A stretch of DNA of 64,000 nucleotides from Hymenopellis radicata (lineage: Eukaryota; Basidiomycota; Agaricomycetes; Agaricales; Physalacriaceae), in contig JADNRX010000090.1 in NCBI GenBank assembly GCA_015501595.1, forward strand, positions 1 through 64,000, read 5' to 3'. The translations under genes were made by a program, and so were the position numbers. Of the stretch, positions 12,901 to 23,559 are shown piece by piece; within the stretch, counting starts at the first letter, position 1; every line of letters begins with the position of its first letter. The notes beneath the pieces were generated by a model that saw only the letters and a list, made by a program, of their open reading frames with translations, did no database searches and was not told where the DNA came from.

Positions 12901-15900
12901 CACGTCCATGTCAACCGTACCGTGTCATTCGACTGGCCGACGTTTCCTCAAGAACGATTCTATATGGACATGAACGTCTATACTGGTACACAGGAGCTTG
13001 AGGCCACTTCATGGCCCATTCGACGCCCATGACTCAAATCCGATCTGCACTCAATAGGAGGTGCGTTTTTTTTTCTTTCTTTCTCTCGGCCCTGGATCAT
13101 GCATATCCTTTCTCGTTAGAATGCTTGTATCCGGATTTTCTACCGTCCGCCGACCCAACATACTTGGATCCGACCTTGTTCCGCTCTCTAGTAGCTTAGC
13201 GGCTTCGAGTTGAAGTTCCAGTAACGTCTGTGGATGCCATTTTTCTTTCTGGCATGGAAACCTTGGAGCTCGAGAGCCGGACTGTGCAGCGGGTACACGG
13301 TGCTTCACGGGCTAAACGGCTTCTGAATGCCGTACGACGTGCTTGAACACATCCTTTTACTTTGCATACCTAAATGGAAAGAGGCCCCAAATTACCTCGG
13401 GAGGTGTTGAAAGCAAGTCGACGTTTCCGTTTGTTCAATGTCGCTGGAATAGGTGCGAATTCGAGTAGATCGAATGGGAAGTAAACGGCGCCCTAGTGGC
13501 TAAGCGGCTTCTGGATGGAGCCTTAAGACGGGGACTCCAAAACTGATTTTTGTGCAGGGGAACAACAGTTTCACGTAATCCGAGTCTTTTCTTGCTCCGC
13601 CATTACGGTCCTTACTATTCTTTTTTGACTGAGTCTGACTAGGCGTCGCACTTGGAGGATTCCCGGCTGGGTGCCGCATCATCGTAACCCACTGGGCACC
13701 GAGGCACAACGGCTTTCGTTGCTTCCATGATTGCCATCCGTATCTTCAATTTTTTTCCAGGGGGTTGAAGCTTGATGAACGCCACTCATTATCCGCTCGG
13801 AGGCCGACTGACGCTCATTCATCCATCCCTCTCTTGCCAAGTTCGGCTGAAGACTCATCGCAATGTATACGGGTCCACCTCAAGCGAGGCAGTAGTTGCT
13901 CAGCGGCTTCCATTGTCTGATACTCGGATTCGAAAAGCCTTTTTTCCAGCAGTCGGCTTGCGTTGAGAGGTTAGTTTTCAGACCTTATTCCATCGTGCAA
14001 GCGAACTCCCTCGAGGTGGATGACTGAATGACTCTCCAGTGGCTAAGCGGCTTCGGGAGTGCATGCCGCAGTAGTAGGGAACAGCTGGTTCGCGTTTTTT
14101 TCTTGTATGGGTGCAACCGGAATTGAAGGAGCCGCAGCGAACGGGATGAGGCGGCGGAATACTAGCCGCATCAACTTGAATGCCTGGAGTGTCCGATGTT
14201 GGAGGTTTGTTACTGTTTTTACCTGCGGCGGCGGAGACTAGGAGTTCAATAGTCGCTGGTGATTCTACAGTTTTTCTCATTCAAACACTGAGAAGATCGT
14301 CTCTCTTTTCGGGTGCGTGGGTGAGCAAGTCTTTGAGGATTGGTGGTCTACCGGTTGAGACTCTAGTCCTTGATATGTGAGTGTACTATGATGTTTTTGA
14401 ACAACTGGCAATTCCAAATGAAGAACAGAACGGCTTTTTCTTGTTGAACTCGGGAGATTCTCAACTTGGGTGTTTACTTGAACGGTAGGAATTTAGATAT
14501 CCAAGACAGAAAGAGCTGAGGGAAACGGAAAGCCATCACATGTGTAGCTGCGCCTTCCTTGTTTCAAGTTGTTTGGCGGAGGCGGATTCTCTTCCTTGTC
14601 GACGTCCATGGCCTAACACCGAAATTCCAAGACACATAAGTACTGGTACACAAGAGCTGCAGCCTGAAGGCCGATTCACGTCCCGTTGCATATTTCTGGA
14701 ACGGGCACAGTGGACTCGGAGTAGTTTCGTTTTTTCTGTCGGCCCGTCCGCTGTGCATTTCTTTCTCATCGCAACTTGGAGACTTTACTTGTCGCAGCAA
14801 ACGTGTCCGACATCCGTCGTCCGGTGTCTCTAGACTACGCTTCGTAGTCTCATGCTCATCTTTGCATTTGACCTGCGGACAGCGTAGCTCAGCGGCTTTC
14901 GTTGTCGACTTATTAGGTAACCCTTTGTAGCATTTTTTGCGGTTCTGCCATTCGAGCTTATTCCGTCGCAACAGCTGGTGAGTGATTACACTGTACTATT
15001 CATCGGGGAGTCTTTGTTTTCACGAATCTCTCAGTCCCCTTCGCCTGTCATCAATCACTCAGTTCAACTACGTGACTACCGACTCATTCAGGCAACGTAG
15101 CTCTGAATCGGCTTTCGTTGTCTACTGCTTACATACCCAAAGTTTTTCTTCGCGGATTCTTATCTTACTCCGTGGCGTTTCTGCAATATCGAGCTAACGG
15201 GAATTTCGCTTGTCTCTCCGGTGGCCCAGTGGCTTCTGCATGGATCTGAGGTGGATGCGATGTCGATTTTTTCTCTATGGCATTGCATGCGCCGACTGGC
15301 GAGAGCCTACTACAAATGGGATGTCTGTTGTGCTATTACGGCTCGGGTGGCTAAGCGGCTTTCAGAGCTTTTCAACGAGAAGGATTTTTTCTTTCTTGGC
15401 CTGCGTCGAGTCGAGTTATATCCTTCCCACAGAGAGCCAAGCCCCCGTTTGGATGTTATCCAGCAGCTTCTGTGTGGGGGGTTCGTGTGCTTCTGGCTGA
15501 TGTGTGTTTTCTTCTGTCCCTCGCTCTGCTTCAAATCGAGTGCGGCGAGCTTTCCTCGTTCAGCGAGGCAGTGTAGCTTAGCGGCTTTCATTTCTCATGC
15601 AGGTTCGGTATGCGTTTTTATTCTTAGGTGGTCGTTTTGCATCCCTTCTCGGCAGTGGCTCGCGCCTCCTCATTGGTCTGGTCGACTCGCTCGTTCTTCA
15701 CTAAGTAATCCAGGCAACGTAGCACATCGGCTTTCGTTACCTACTTCGCCTGTCATGGAATTTTTTGCCAGAGTCCTGGGTCTGGAACTGGATTCAACTT
15801 GCCGGCGTTGTCTTCCATCGGCATCAGGGTGTGTGTGTTCTTTTTCTCTCAGGTTTTCGAGAGCACTGGACTCGGAGATGGTAAATGCTCCTGGGATCCG

Positions 15901-17650
15901 GAGAGGAGTGTACAGCTTCTCGGTAGCTAAACGGGGACACTATGGCAAGGCAGATACTTTTTGAGGATGAAGGAAGCTGCGTGGGCGAAGTCTTTTCTCG
16001 CCATGGTTTTGCTTCAGTTCCTGTTCCTGTAGCCTCGCGTAGAGCGGTGTAGGCACGGAGGCAGAGTCTTTGCAACTTGCACGGGTCTCCAGTGGCTAAG
16101 CGGCTTCTGAATGACAATGAAGCTAAAGTTTGTAGTGTCGCCTTTTTTTGGGTCCGGTTCTCGTCTGTTCTCGTCCTTCAGGCTCTCACGTGGTTCTTCG
16201 GGCGCTGTTGAGGATCTTCTGCTGTTTTTTTCTGGCGCTTCTCTCTCTTGACTCTGGCTTGTTGACTGTTCATGCCCATCTTTGCATTTGACCTGCGGAC
16301 AGTGTGGCTCAGCGGCTTTCATTGTCTACTGATTGGGTATCCCGTGTCGCAATTTTTTTGTGGTTCTGCCATTCGAGCTTGTTCCGTCGCAGCAGCTGGT
16401 GAGTGATCATACTATTCATCGGGGGTCCGATTTGTTTTCACGATTCCCTCAGTTCCTTCTCCTTACTCTCCCGTTCTACAGGCAACGTAGCTCACCGGCT
16501 TTCGTTGTCTACTCCTCAAGTCCAGGCAAACTTTTTTGCGTGTTCGAGGATGAATACTTGTACTTGTGATGAGCTAACGGGAATTCTGCTTGACTCTCCA
16601 GATCCAACGACTTTGAGGAATGTATCTTCTTTCTGTCGAGTCGCAGAATGTGAGGTCCACTGCTCTGAGTGAGGCTTCGGTGGCTAAGCGGCTTCCACAG
16701 CTTCTTGGACCGTTGTCACCGATTGTGTCAATTTTTTTTGTCTTGGCCTGCGCACTTGGCGGCTTCTGAATGATATGAAGTGTGAGGAACCATTTTTGGC
16801 CCCCCGGCGCTGGGGGAGGGTTCGGTTTTTCTTTTGTGGAGGAACGTTCAGGCTGTGCGCGGTGAGCTTTCCTTGTTCGGCGAGGTGACAGTAGGGGTTT
16901 TGTGCTTGATGAGGGTGTGGTCATTCTGCACTTCACAGATGACGCAAACTCACCTACCGAGCATGAGAAGCGCGTGCTTCTTGGTACTGGCGTAGTCTCA
17001 TCCTTACACAGGAAGGGGCTCCAGTGGCTCAGCGGCTTCTGGATGACAATGCATGTCAGGTTTCTGCTTTTTTGGGTCCCTGGGGTTTGAGTCGTCGTTC
17101 AGGCTCTCGCGTGTTTCTTCAGGCGCTGTTGAGGATCGTCTGGTGCTTGTCATGGAGACAGTGTGGCTTAGCGGCTTTCACTGTCTGCTGGATCGTTCTA
17201 TCTGCGTTGAGTTTTTTTTGAGGGGGTGTCGGGAACCGATGCTGACAATACCTTGCATGCCCTCCCTCGCGTGGGATCTACCGAGATAGTGTGGCTCAGT
17301 GATTCGTTGTCCAATGACAAGGAATGGGTTTTAGTTTGCCGTGTTCACGGTGTTGATGCTGCTGCATTCGTGTGTTGAAGGGTCACTGTTGAGATGAATG
17401 TACAGCTCTTTAGTGGCTTAGCGGCTTCTGAATTGAATACGACAGCACTGGGTGATGGTTTTTTGAACAGGAACGTGGGATTGGGAGTTGCGTGGAGCCT
17501 GAGGAGGAAGAACTTGTCGAGGCATGGAGATATAGGAGATACATAGAGTGTCAAGCAGAGTATTATACGGCTCTGCAGTGGCTTAGCGGCTTCTGAATTG
17601 TGTATCACAGTTGGTAGGAAGATCATTTTTTGAGCAGTCAAGCCGGGCGT
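12900..17650 (+). repeat. block A: tandem tRNA-A-box-like repeats (plus orientation)
   Basis: About 22 direct copies of a motif close to a tRNA A box recur every 100-250 bp with longer gaps. They start near 13184, 13306, 13491, 13698, 13882, 14034, 14875, 15089, 15215, 15341, 15563, 15711, 16086, 16294, 16480, 16675, 16752, 17020, 17154, 17284, 17402 and 17571. Three subtypes are seen: CCAGTGGCTAAGCGGCTTCT, GCAACGTAGCTCACCGGCTT and GACAGTGTGGCTCAGCGGCT. Some are followed at 50-70 bp by a B-box-like string, for example GGGTTTGAGTCGTC near 17084 and GTGTTCGAGGATG near 16537. Runs of 5-8 T commonly lie between the two. Larger segments also repeat: CATTTGACCTGCGGACAG occurs at 14865 and 16285, and GAGCTAACGGGAATT at 15191 and 16571, a higher-order period of about 1.4 kb. 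Open frames within it (for example 15221-15964) are T-rich and I take them to be spurious. Similarity to tRNA promoters is visible; transcription is not shown. Confidence 0.7.
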
Positions 17651-18255
17651 CGAGGAGAGGAGAAGGAAGGCCAAGGAGCCGTAGAAGATTCAAGAATCAG
17701 GACATGGATGCATATGGTTGTGCGACGCATTGGTGCTGATGAGCCCATAGACGAAGGCCTTGGATTTGTTTTGGTGTTCCTTACGCCATGGGTTCAAGTC
17801 GCGCAGGCGGCAGCGGCGGTTGTCGACTTGAGACATCCATTTTTGGGTTGTCTGGTCCTGAAGGACTCGAAGGGTTGGTACTATCCATGGCGTCGTAGAT
17901 GACTGAGTTTAGGACGCCTCTACGAGCGCAAAGTCTTTTTAGACTCTACTAGCCCTGGATCAGTGAAAGATTATTTAGGGTTGGTTGGATACCAGCAGCT
18001 TGGGGATCTGTAGCCTACCGGTTATAACCTGCATATCTGTGTACCACGGACCATCGTTTTTATGCAACGAGCCATCTCATTCGACTACTCCACTGAACCG
18101 CGAGCGATCACGTGCGCGTCAACAACGAGCTGTAAACTGTAGGGTTAGGGTTCAACTAGGGTTGGAGTGGACCACGACCGGCCGCTTGCCTCGCAACAAC
18201 AACACACTGCTATACATTTTGTCTCTCTCTCTCTATTCGATTTGTATCACGAAAA
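17651..18255. promoter_or_regulatory. upstream region of the cdc11-like gene with telomere-like motifs
   Basis: No gene seen. TTTAGGGTT occurs at 17974-17982, TAGGGTTAGGGTT at 18140-18152 and CTAGGGTTGG at 18156-18165. A (CT)n tract at about 18222-18234 lies just before the start codon at 18256, as is common in front of fungal genes. Confidence 0.35.
18140..18165 (+). repeat. interstitial telomere-like motif
   Basis: TAGGGTTAGGGTT followed by CTAGGGTTGG, with another TTTAGGGTT at 17974. This is a very short run (two to three repeats), about 100 bp upstream of the cdc11-like start. Confidence 0.5.
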
Positions 18256-21200
18256 ATGGCGGCACCGGGATGGGCGACGCCCGAGCTAGCGGAGGAGTGG
18301 ATTGAGGAAGGAGAAAGCGGGGTGGAGATGAGCATGGCGTCGATTGTGCATGAGCATGGGTTTGCGCCGGGGCGTGCGTCGACGATTGCAGAGGAGACCG
18401 AGGAGGAGGAGGAGGAGGAGGAGGGAGGGTGGCGAGACGAGTTTGGGGACTCTGAGGTGGAATGGCCGACTGCTGAGGACGGAGATGATGGGATGTCGTT
18501 TACGAATGCGCATCAGACGGTTGTTGTTGGTGTGTCGTCTGCTCTCTCTCTCACACACGTCAAGCGCTAACGAAAAAGCGCAGACAAGGGAACATTTGTT
18601 GTGCACGCGTCTCTTGCACCTCCACGGACACCAGGGAAGATCAAGGACTTTTTCACGCCGTTGAAGCTGGAGAGCATGTTCGACGATGCCGCCGCCGCCG
18701 CCAAGCACGTTGAAGCAGGCCGAGTTTACGTTCCAGGCGCCGTTTGCGACGAGCACGCCGTTACCGTTACCGCCTGTTCCGGAGACACCAGTGAACAAGC
18801 AGCTGCAGCGGGTGGCGGGGACGACTGCAGGAGGAGGGACACCGTTAAAGTTGTTCCAGTTTACGTACGACACGTACACTCGGGAACACCTCAGCGCCCT
18901 TGTCGATTCGATTGCGGTCGTGCCGAGTGGAAGCGCGAGTCCCCCGGGTGAAGAGGTCCGCTTGAGGAGTGCGAAACGCGTCAAGCTGTCCCCGCCATCC
19001 GATTTCAGCGGCCCGGTCAAGTCGGATGTTGGCGCGACCATTGGGAGGCCTGCCCTTACAGTGGAAGGAGGAGGCGGAGGGGAGAGTAGGAGGGATTGGA
19101 GGGAGCGGGCGGCAGAGGCAAAGGCGATTATGGAGGATATACGCAAGGGCGATTGGAGCACGATGAGTTCGCGGTGGAGTGTTGCGACTCCGGCGGGGGA
19201 GGCAAGTGGGGGAGGAGGAGGAGGGAGGTATGCGAATGTGAGGAACGAGGCTGCGACGCTTATGGCTGCGATTAAGAAGCGCGTGTTTCAGTGGGGGGAG
19301 CGATGTCGAGGCGAGTTATTATCACGAGCCCCAAGAGCAAGAGGAGCAAGTGTCAGTAGTGGAGCCTGCCCCTCCTCCCATCCGCGTCCCTTCTGCATCG
19401 TCTCTGCTACGCGTCCCTTCAGCCTCATCCCAGGCGACCACTGCCTCGTCGGCATTTGGCGGCACAACGACCTCTGATTCATCGCGTCCGTCCGTTCCAT
19501 CATACACAAAGCATCCTGGAGGACCATCCAATCACATGACGACGATCCGGCCTGCAGATGTAAGGGAGGCCTTGGTGGAGCGCGTCGGTGACATGGTCTT
19601 TGACAGGGCTCGTGGTTGCTGGGTTCGCGAGGGCGAGGAGAGCTTTACCTTTGACGACAGCGAGGAATCGGACGAGCCAGAGCAGCCAGGTGATTCTGAG
19701 GAGGAGGACGAGGACGAGGAGGAGACGACCGATTTGGTGGGAGCGTTTCCGATGCCGCCGTCGCCGCGCCCTTCGACTCCAGATAATACCACTGCCCGTT
19801 CTGTCACTCCGCCGCCATCTACACCTGCTCAGCCAGTTTCCGCTTTGAAAACAAAGACACATACTACCAGGTTAAAGCGCCGCAGCGTTAGTTTTTCTGA
19901 TGGACGGAGAGAGGGTCCTATTGTCGGTTTGGAGAGCGAGAGTGACGGAGAGGAGGAGGACGAGGAGGAGGAACCAGAAGCAGTCAGTGCTCGTAGTCGT
20001 CGCCTTGCGCGTCTAGTCGACGATTTGGCGCTTGATCAAGATGAAGAGGAGCTCAATTTCGGTGTTGCTTCCAGGTGAGTGTTTTTATTTTTTATTTTGG
20101 TGAATGTATCTAATTACTTGTAGTAGCAGTCGGTCGTCGTCTGTAAACCTCGCGTCTCACAAGAGTTCTGCATCCAAATGCCAATCAAAGCGTCATGCCG
20201 TCCTTTGTGCTCACACACGATGCTCTACTTGGTGCTTTGACCGACGTCGAGCCGTGGACGGCCTACTGGGATCGTCTAGTACGCGTCGAGCTGGGCTGGC
20301 CCTTTACTCGACGCACAGATCCTGATGTATCAGCGGCATCCGAGAAGAGCAGTACGAGCCATCAAATTAGTGCGAGCAACCACATCAGTGCGAGCAACCA
20401 AATTAGTGCTCGTGAGCCCTTGTCATCCCTAGCCCGTCTGACCGAGTTTGTTCCGCGTCTATTGGAGCTCGATGTTAGTGGGAATCATATCGCATACTTG
20501 ACTGGTGTGCCATCTGCGTTGAGGGTCTTGGAGGCAAGGGGCTGCAAGTTGACCGACACGTGTGGGTGGGGTGGCCTCCGTCATTTGGAGCGGCTGGATG
20601 TGGGTGGCCAGAAAGGCGAGGGTATCCACAGTTTGACGCGTGAGTATTCTACTATAGAGGTGATTTTCTCTAATATGTTTTTTTAGAAATGTCCTGTCTT
20701 GGACGGCTAACTACGCTTATCGCGCCACACAACAAGATTTCGTCGCTCGATGGAATACTTGGGCTGCGCCATCTCGTGAAACTCGACTTGTCGTATAATC
20801 GACTGCAAGGCGTGGTTGAGATGGGCAAAAAGTGGGACAAGCTGGAGGAGCTGGTGTTGAGAGGGAACAAGAAGATGCGCGGGCTGAGGGTGGCGCTGCG
20901 GGGCGTGATGTTGGTGGATGTGGAGGAATGTGGGTTGGAGGATGTGGTGTTTGAGGCGGCGGACAAGGTGCGGGTGTTGCGGGTGAGCAACAACCGGCTG
21001 ACGAGGCTGGACGTGAGCATGCTGGGTGCGTTACGGACGCTGTATGCGGATGGGAACGCGCTGAGCGAGGTGTGCATGGGGCGGGGGACGCGCGTGGAGG
21101 CTGTTTCGCTGCGGTATAATACCAGCACGATCACGCTACCGGTCGCCCCGCGGGACGCAAAGCGGCTGTATGTCTCTGGAACGCTGCATCCGCCGCTACC

Positions 21201-21702
21201 GACGACGCCGTTTTACGCGCTGACGTACTTTGAAGCGGCGCATTGTGGGCTGACGACGCTGCCGGCTCTTGGGGATGTGGCGCCTAATTTGCGGACGGTA
21301 AACTTGAACTGGAATTTCCTGGAGGGGCTGGGTGGGCTCAAGGGGTGTGGACGGGTACGCAAGATGAGCGCGGTTGGGAATCGGGTGGGTAGTGTACGGC
21401 GGCTGGTCAAGGACATCAAGGCGATGAGCGAGCTGGAGGTGGTGGACGTGCGTGGGAATCCGTGTGTAGGAGGGTGGTACCTGCCTTTGGTGGATGAGGG
21501 GAGTGATGCGGCATGGCGGCGGACGCTGCCGAACAAGGTGTACGCGGGGCGGCTTGCGTACCGGGGTCTGGTGATGGCGGGAGCGGCGCACCTCCGGGTA
21601 CTGGACGGGGTGAGCGTGACCCGGAAGGAGCGTGACAAGGCGGGCGAGCTGGTTCGCAGGCTGACCGAGATTGGAAGAGGCGATCTGGGGCCTGAGATGT
21701 GA
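18256..21702 (+). CDS. cdc11: Cdc11/Nud1-like septation (SIN/MEN) scaffold with LRRs
   Basis: The protein is a large acidic N-terminal region followed by leucine-rich repeats. Exon 1 is 18256-18529 (Glu-rich run near residue 50); the next exon starts at 18584 and carries PRTPGKIKDFFTPLKLESMF. LRRs occupy about 20430-21640: LLELDVSGNHIAYL, LTTLIAPHNKISSLDGI, LVKLDLSYNRL, LRVLRVSNNRLTRLDVS, LRTVNLNWNFLEGL. The intron at 20640-20686 is clear. In yeasts this family anchors the septation or mitotic-exit GTPase pathway at the spindle pole body, so the role here is inferred from homology. Oddities: a one-base insertion is needed near 18689 (GAT|G|CCGCCG) to keep frame. At 19230-19300 either a 64-nt intron (GTATGC to TTTCAG) or loss of one G from a G6 run is needed. 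The 20075 intron gives a good downstream frame only with an unusual AAG acceptor at 20163. I read these as consensus errors rather than a pseudogene, because the LRR part is intact. Confidence 0.7.
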
Positions 21703-21793
21703 TTTAATTTGACTATTTTGGGTTGATAGCTGGTACTTATAGATGAGGGGAGGGGATGGGGGGTTTTTTACACACCAAGCTACTTGTTGCGAT

Positions 21794-22802
21794 ATGGAGA
21801 GCCACAGCACCGACACGACGCCGCCGCCGCCGGGCGACGAGGACAAGAAGAGCCTGCCGAGCATATTTACGGACTTTGACGATCTGGGGCCGCGGCGGGC
21901 GAGCCTGCCGAGTCTTGGGCGCGGTGCGTATGGAGGAGGAGGGAGCGGGGGGCGGGCGTACGCGCTGGCGAGCTACACGTTCCCGCCGACGACGGAGGAG
22001 AGCCCGTACAGCGCGAGCTCGTACGAGTCGCTGTCGAGCGAGCAGCAGGCGCCGACCGCCGCGGACTGGATGTCCCCGATCGTGCGCCCGAGCAGCACGC
22101 CGCTGCGCCACACGAGCTTCTCGAGCACCCTGCGGATATCGGGGCGCAAGGACTCTGCGCACGGGAACAACGCGTGGCCGTATCCGTCGCCGCATCACAC
22201 CATACCCAGGCGCAGGCCCCTCCTCCTCCTCTTCCTCCCACACAACAACAGCAGTCTCCGCTCCCTTCTCCGCCAGAGCGGCCGCAGCGCAAGCGGGGCA
22301 AGCTGCCAAAGGAGACGACGGACTTTCTCAAGGCGTGGCTGCACCGGCACAGCGACCACCCGTACCCGAGCGAGGACGAGAAGAAGCAGCTGTGCCACGC
22401 GACGGGGCTCTCCATGAGCCAGGTCTCCAACTGGATGATCAACGCGCGCCGCAGGATCCTCGCTCCCGCGCGCCCGACGAGCGGCCCGACGACGACCGCG
22501 CCGTTTCCGCAGGCGCATTTACATCATCATCAAGGGGGCGGGGTGGAGGAGGGGGAGGTGGAGGGGGTGGAGGGATGGTTCCGAGGAGAACGTCGTTGCC
22601 GGTGATGGGCCCGCACGATCCGACGCTGCAGCTGTACCATCCGATGTCGCTGCAGACGTATCATGGCCAGCGGGGGAGTTTGCCGGGGGGCGGGGGCGGT
22701 GGGGGAGGGGGGTATTATTCCGCTGGGGCGCGTCGGGGTTTAGTTTTCCGGGCGAGGGAGGGGGTATGGTGGGGGCGGGGAGGAGGAAGCTATGGGCAGT
22801 GA
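21794..22802 (+). CDS. TALE (KN-type) homeobox transcription factor
   Basis: The homeodomain lies at about 22286-22462, beginning RKRGKLPKETTDFLKAWLHR. It has the three-residue loop insertion (HPYPSEDEKKQL) and recognition helix SQVSNWMINARRR that define the TALE/KN class, with Ile at the WxINxRR position. The N-terminus from the ATG at 21794 (MESHSTDTTPPPPGDEDK) is Ser/Pro-rich with SLPSIF and RRASLPSLG phosphorylation-like sites. The Gly-rich C-terminus contains PRRTSLPVMGPHDPTLQLYH. The protein should act in the nucleus as a DNA-binding regulator, resembling fungal Tos8/Cup9-like homeobox proteins; the target is unknown. The three parts lie in three reading frames: a shift near 22195-22205 and another in the G-rich stretch 22535-22570. 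No intron with correct phase explains either. Both fall in GC-rich low-complexity sequence, so assembly indels are likely. The exact stop (22802) is uncertain. Confidence 0.75.
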
Positions 22803-23559
22803 CCGACGCGCATGCAAAAAAATGTATATCCCTATACCTATTTCCACTCGATATCCGTCCGCCTACTTATTTTGCTGATTTCGCTGCTGCTGACTTGTAT
22901 ATTTATCTGCTGCCCTAATGTTTTGTCTTGGCTCCTTTGTTGTTGTGTTATTTAGTACTTATATCATAGTATCGTTGACGCGAACTCTGTGCATTCCTGT
23001 TGTACACGAGACAGTGCCAATCCTCCTGATCAACCCCACCCTTAAGCCGTACGTTATGGTGTGCGTCGTCGCGTCTTACATCCTCCGAGCCCCTCCACCC
23101 GAATTGCCAATCCGCGCGCCAATTTTATTAAATTTCAAATAATGCAGCGATCAGCGCGCTCCTGCCCTGATTCCCTTCCAGGAACATATATTTGTCATTT
23201 ATGATTTTTCTCCCTGGGCTCTCGGTACTCGGTATTCGGGATCGTTTTCTCCCCGGACACGCCACACACAACAACGGAGCAAGGGGTCATCTCGGGGACT
23301 CGGCTACGCGACGACACCCTGCTCGCTTTCCTCGCCGCACGCACACACCCAGCGGTTCCTGTAATTAAAGTAATTAAGGGAGCAGTTTCATATGTACATA
23401 CTTTTTTTTTCTGTTTGCTTCGCGTCTCGCCTTCTCTTTTAATATGTCCTTTTCTAGCGACTAGGGCGTTTCTCGCATAGCACAGCACCGTGTTACACAA
23501 TAACGTTGTTGATCCTAGCCTGATGTTAATCTTCTGAATACCGGTTATCGTGTATCATT
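22803..23559. other. 3' flank of homeobox gene, no gene
   Basis: AT-richer sequence with only short open frames (up to about 100 codons), none recognisable. It probably contains the 3' UTR of the homeobox gene. Confidence 0.4.

Noticed and set aside
15221..15964. 247-codon open frame on the plus strand inside block A
   Set aside because: It is Phe/Ser/Leu-rich because of the T-rich repeat units, crosses at least five repeat heads, and shows no domain; similar frames exist on the other strand.
18286..19161. 291-codon minus-strand frame opposite the cdc11-like N-terminus
   Set aside because: Shadow of the acidic, Pro-rich coding region on the plus strand; polyleucine comes from the GAG repeat.
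21196..21864. 222-codon minus-strand frame opposite the LRR gene
   Set aside because: It mirrors the GC-rich LRR coding strand and has Arg/His/Pro-rich shadow composition.
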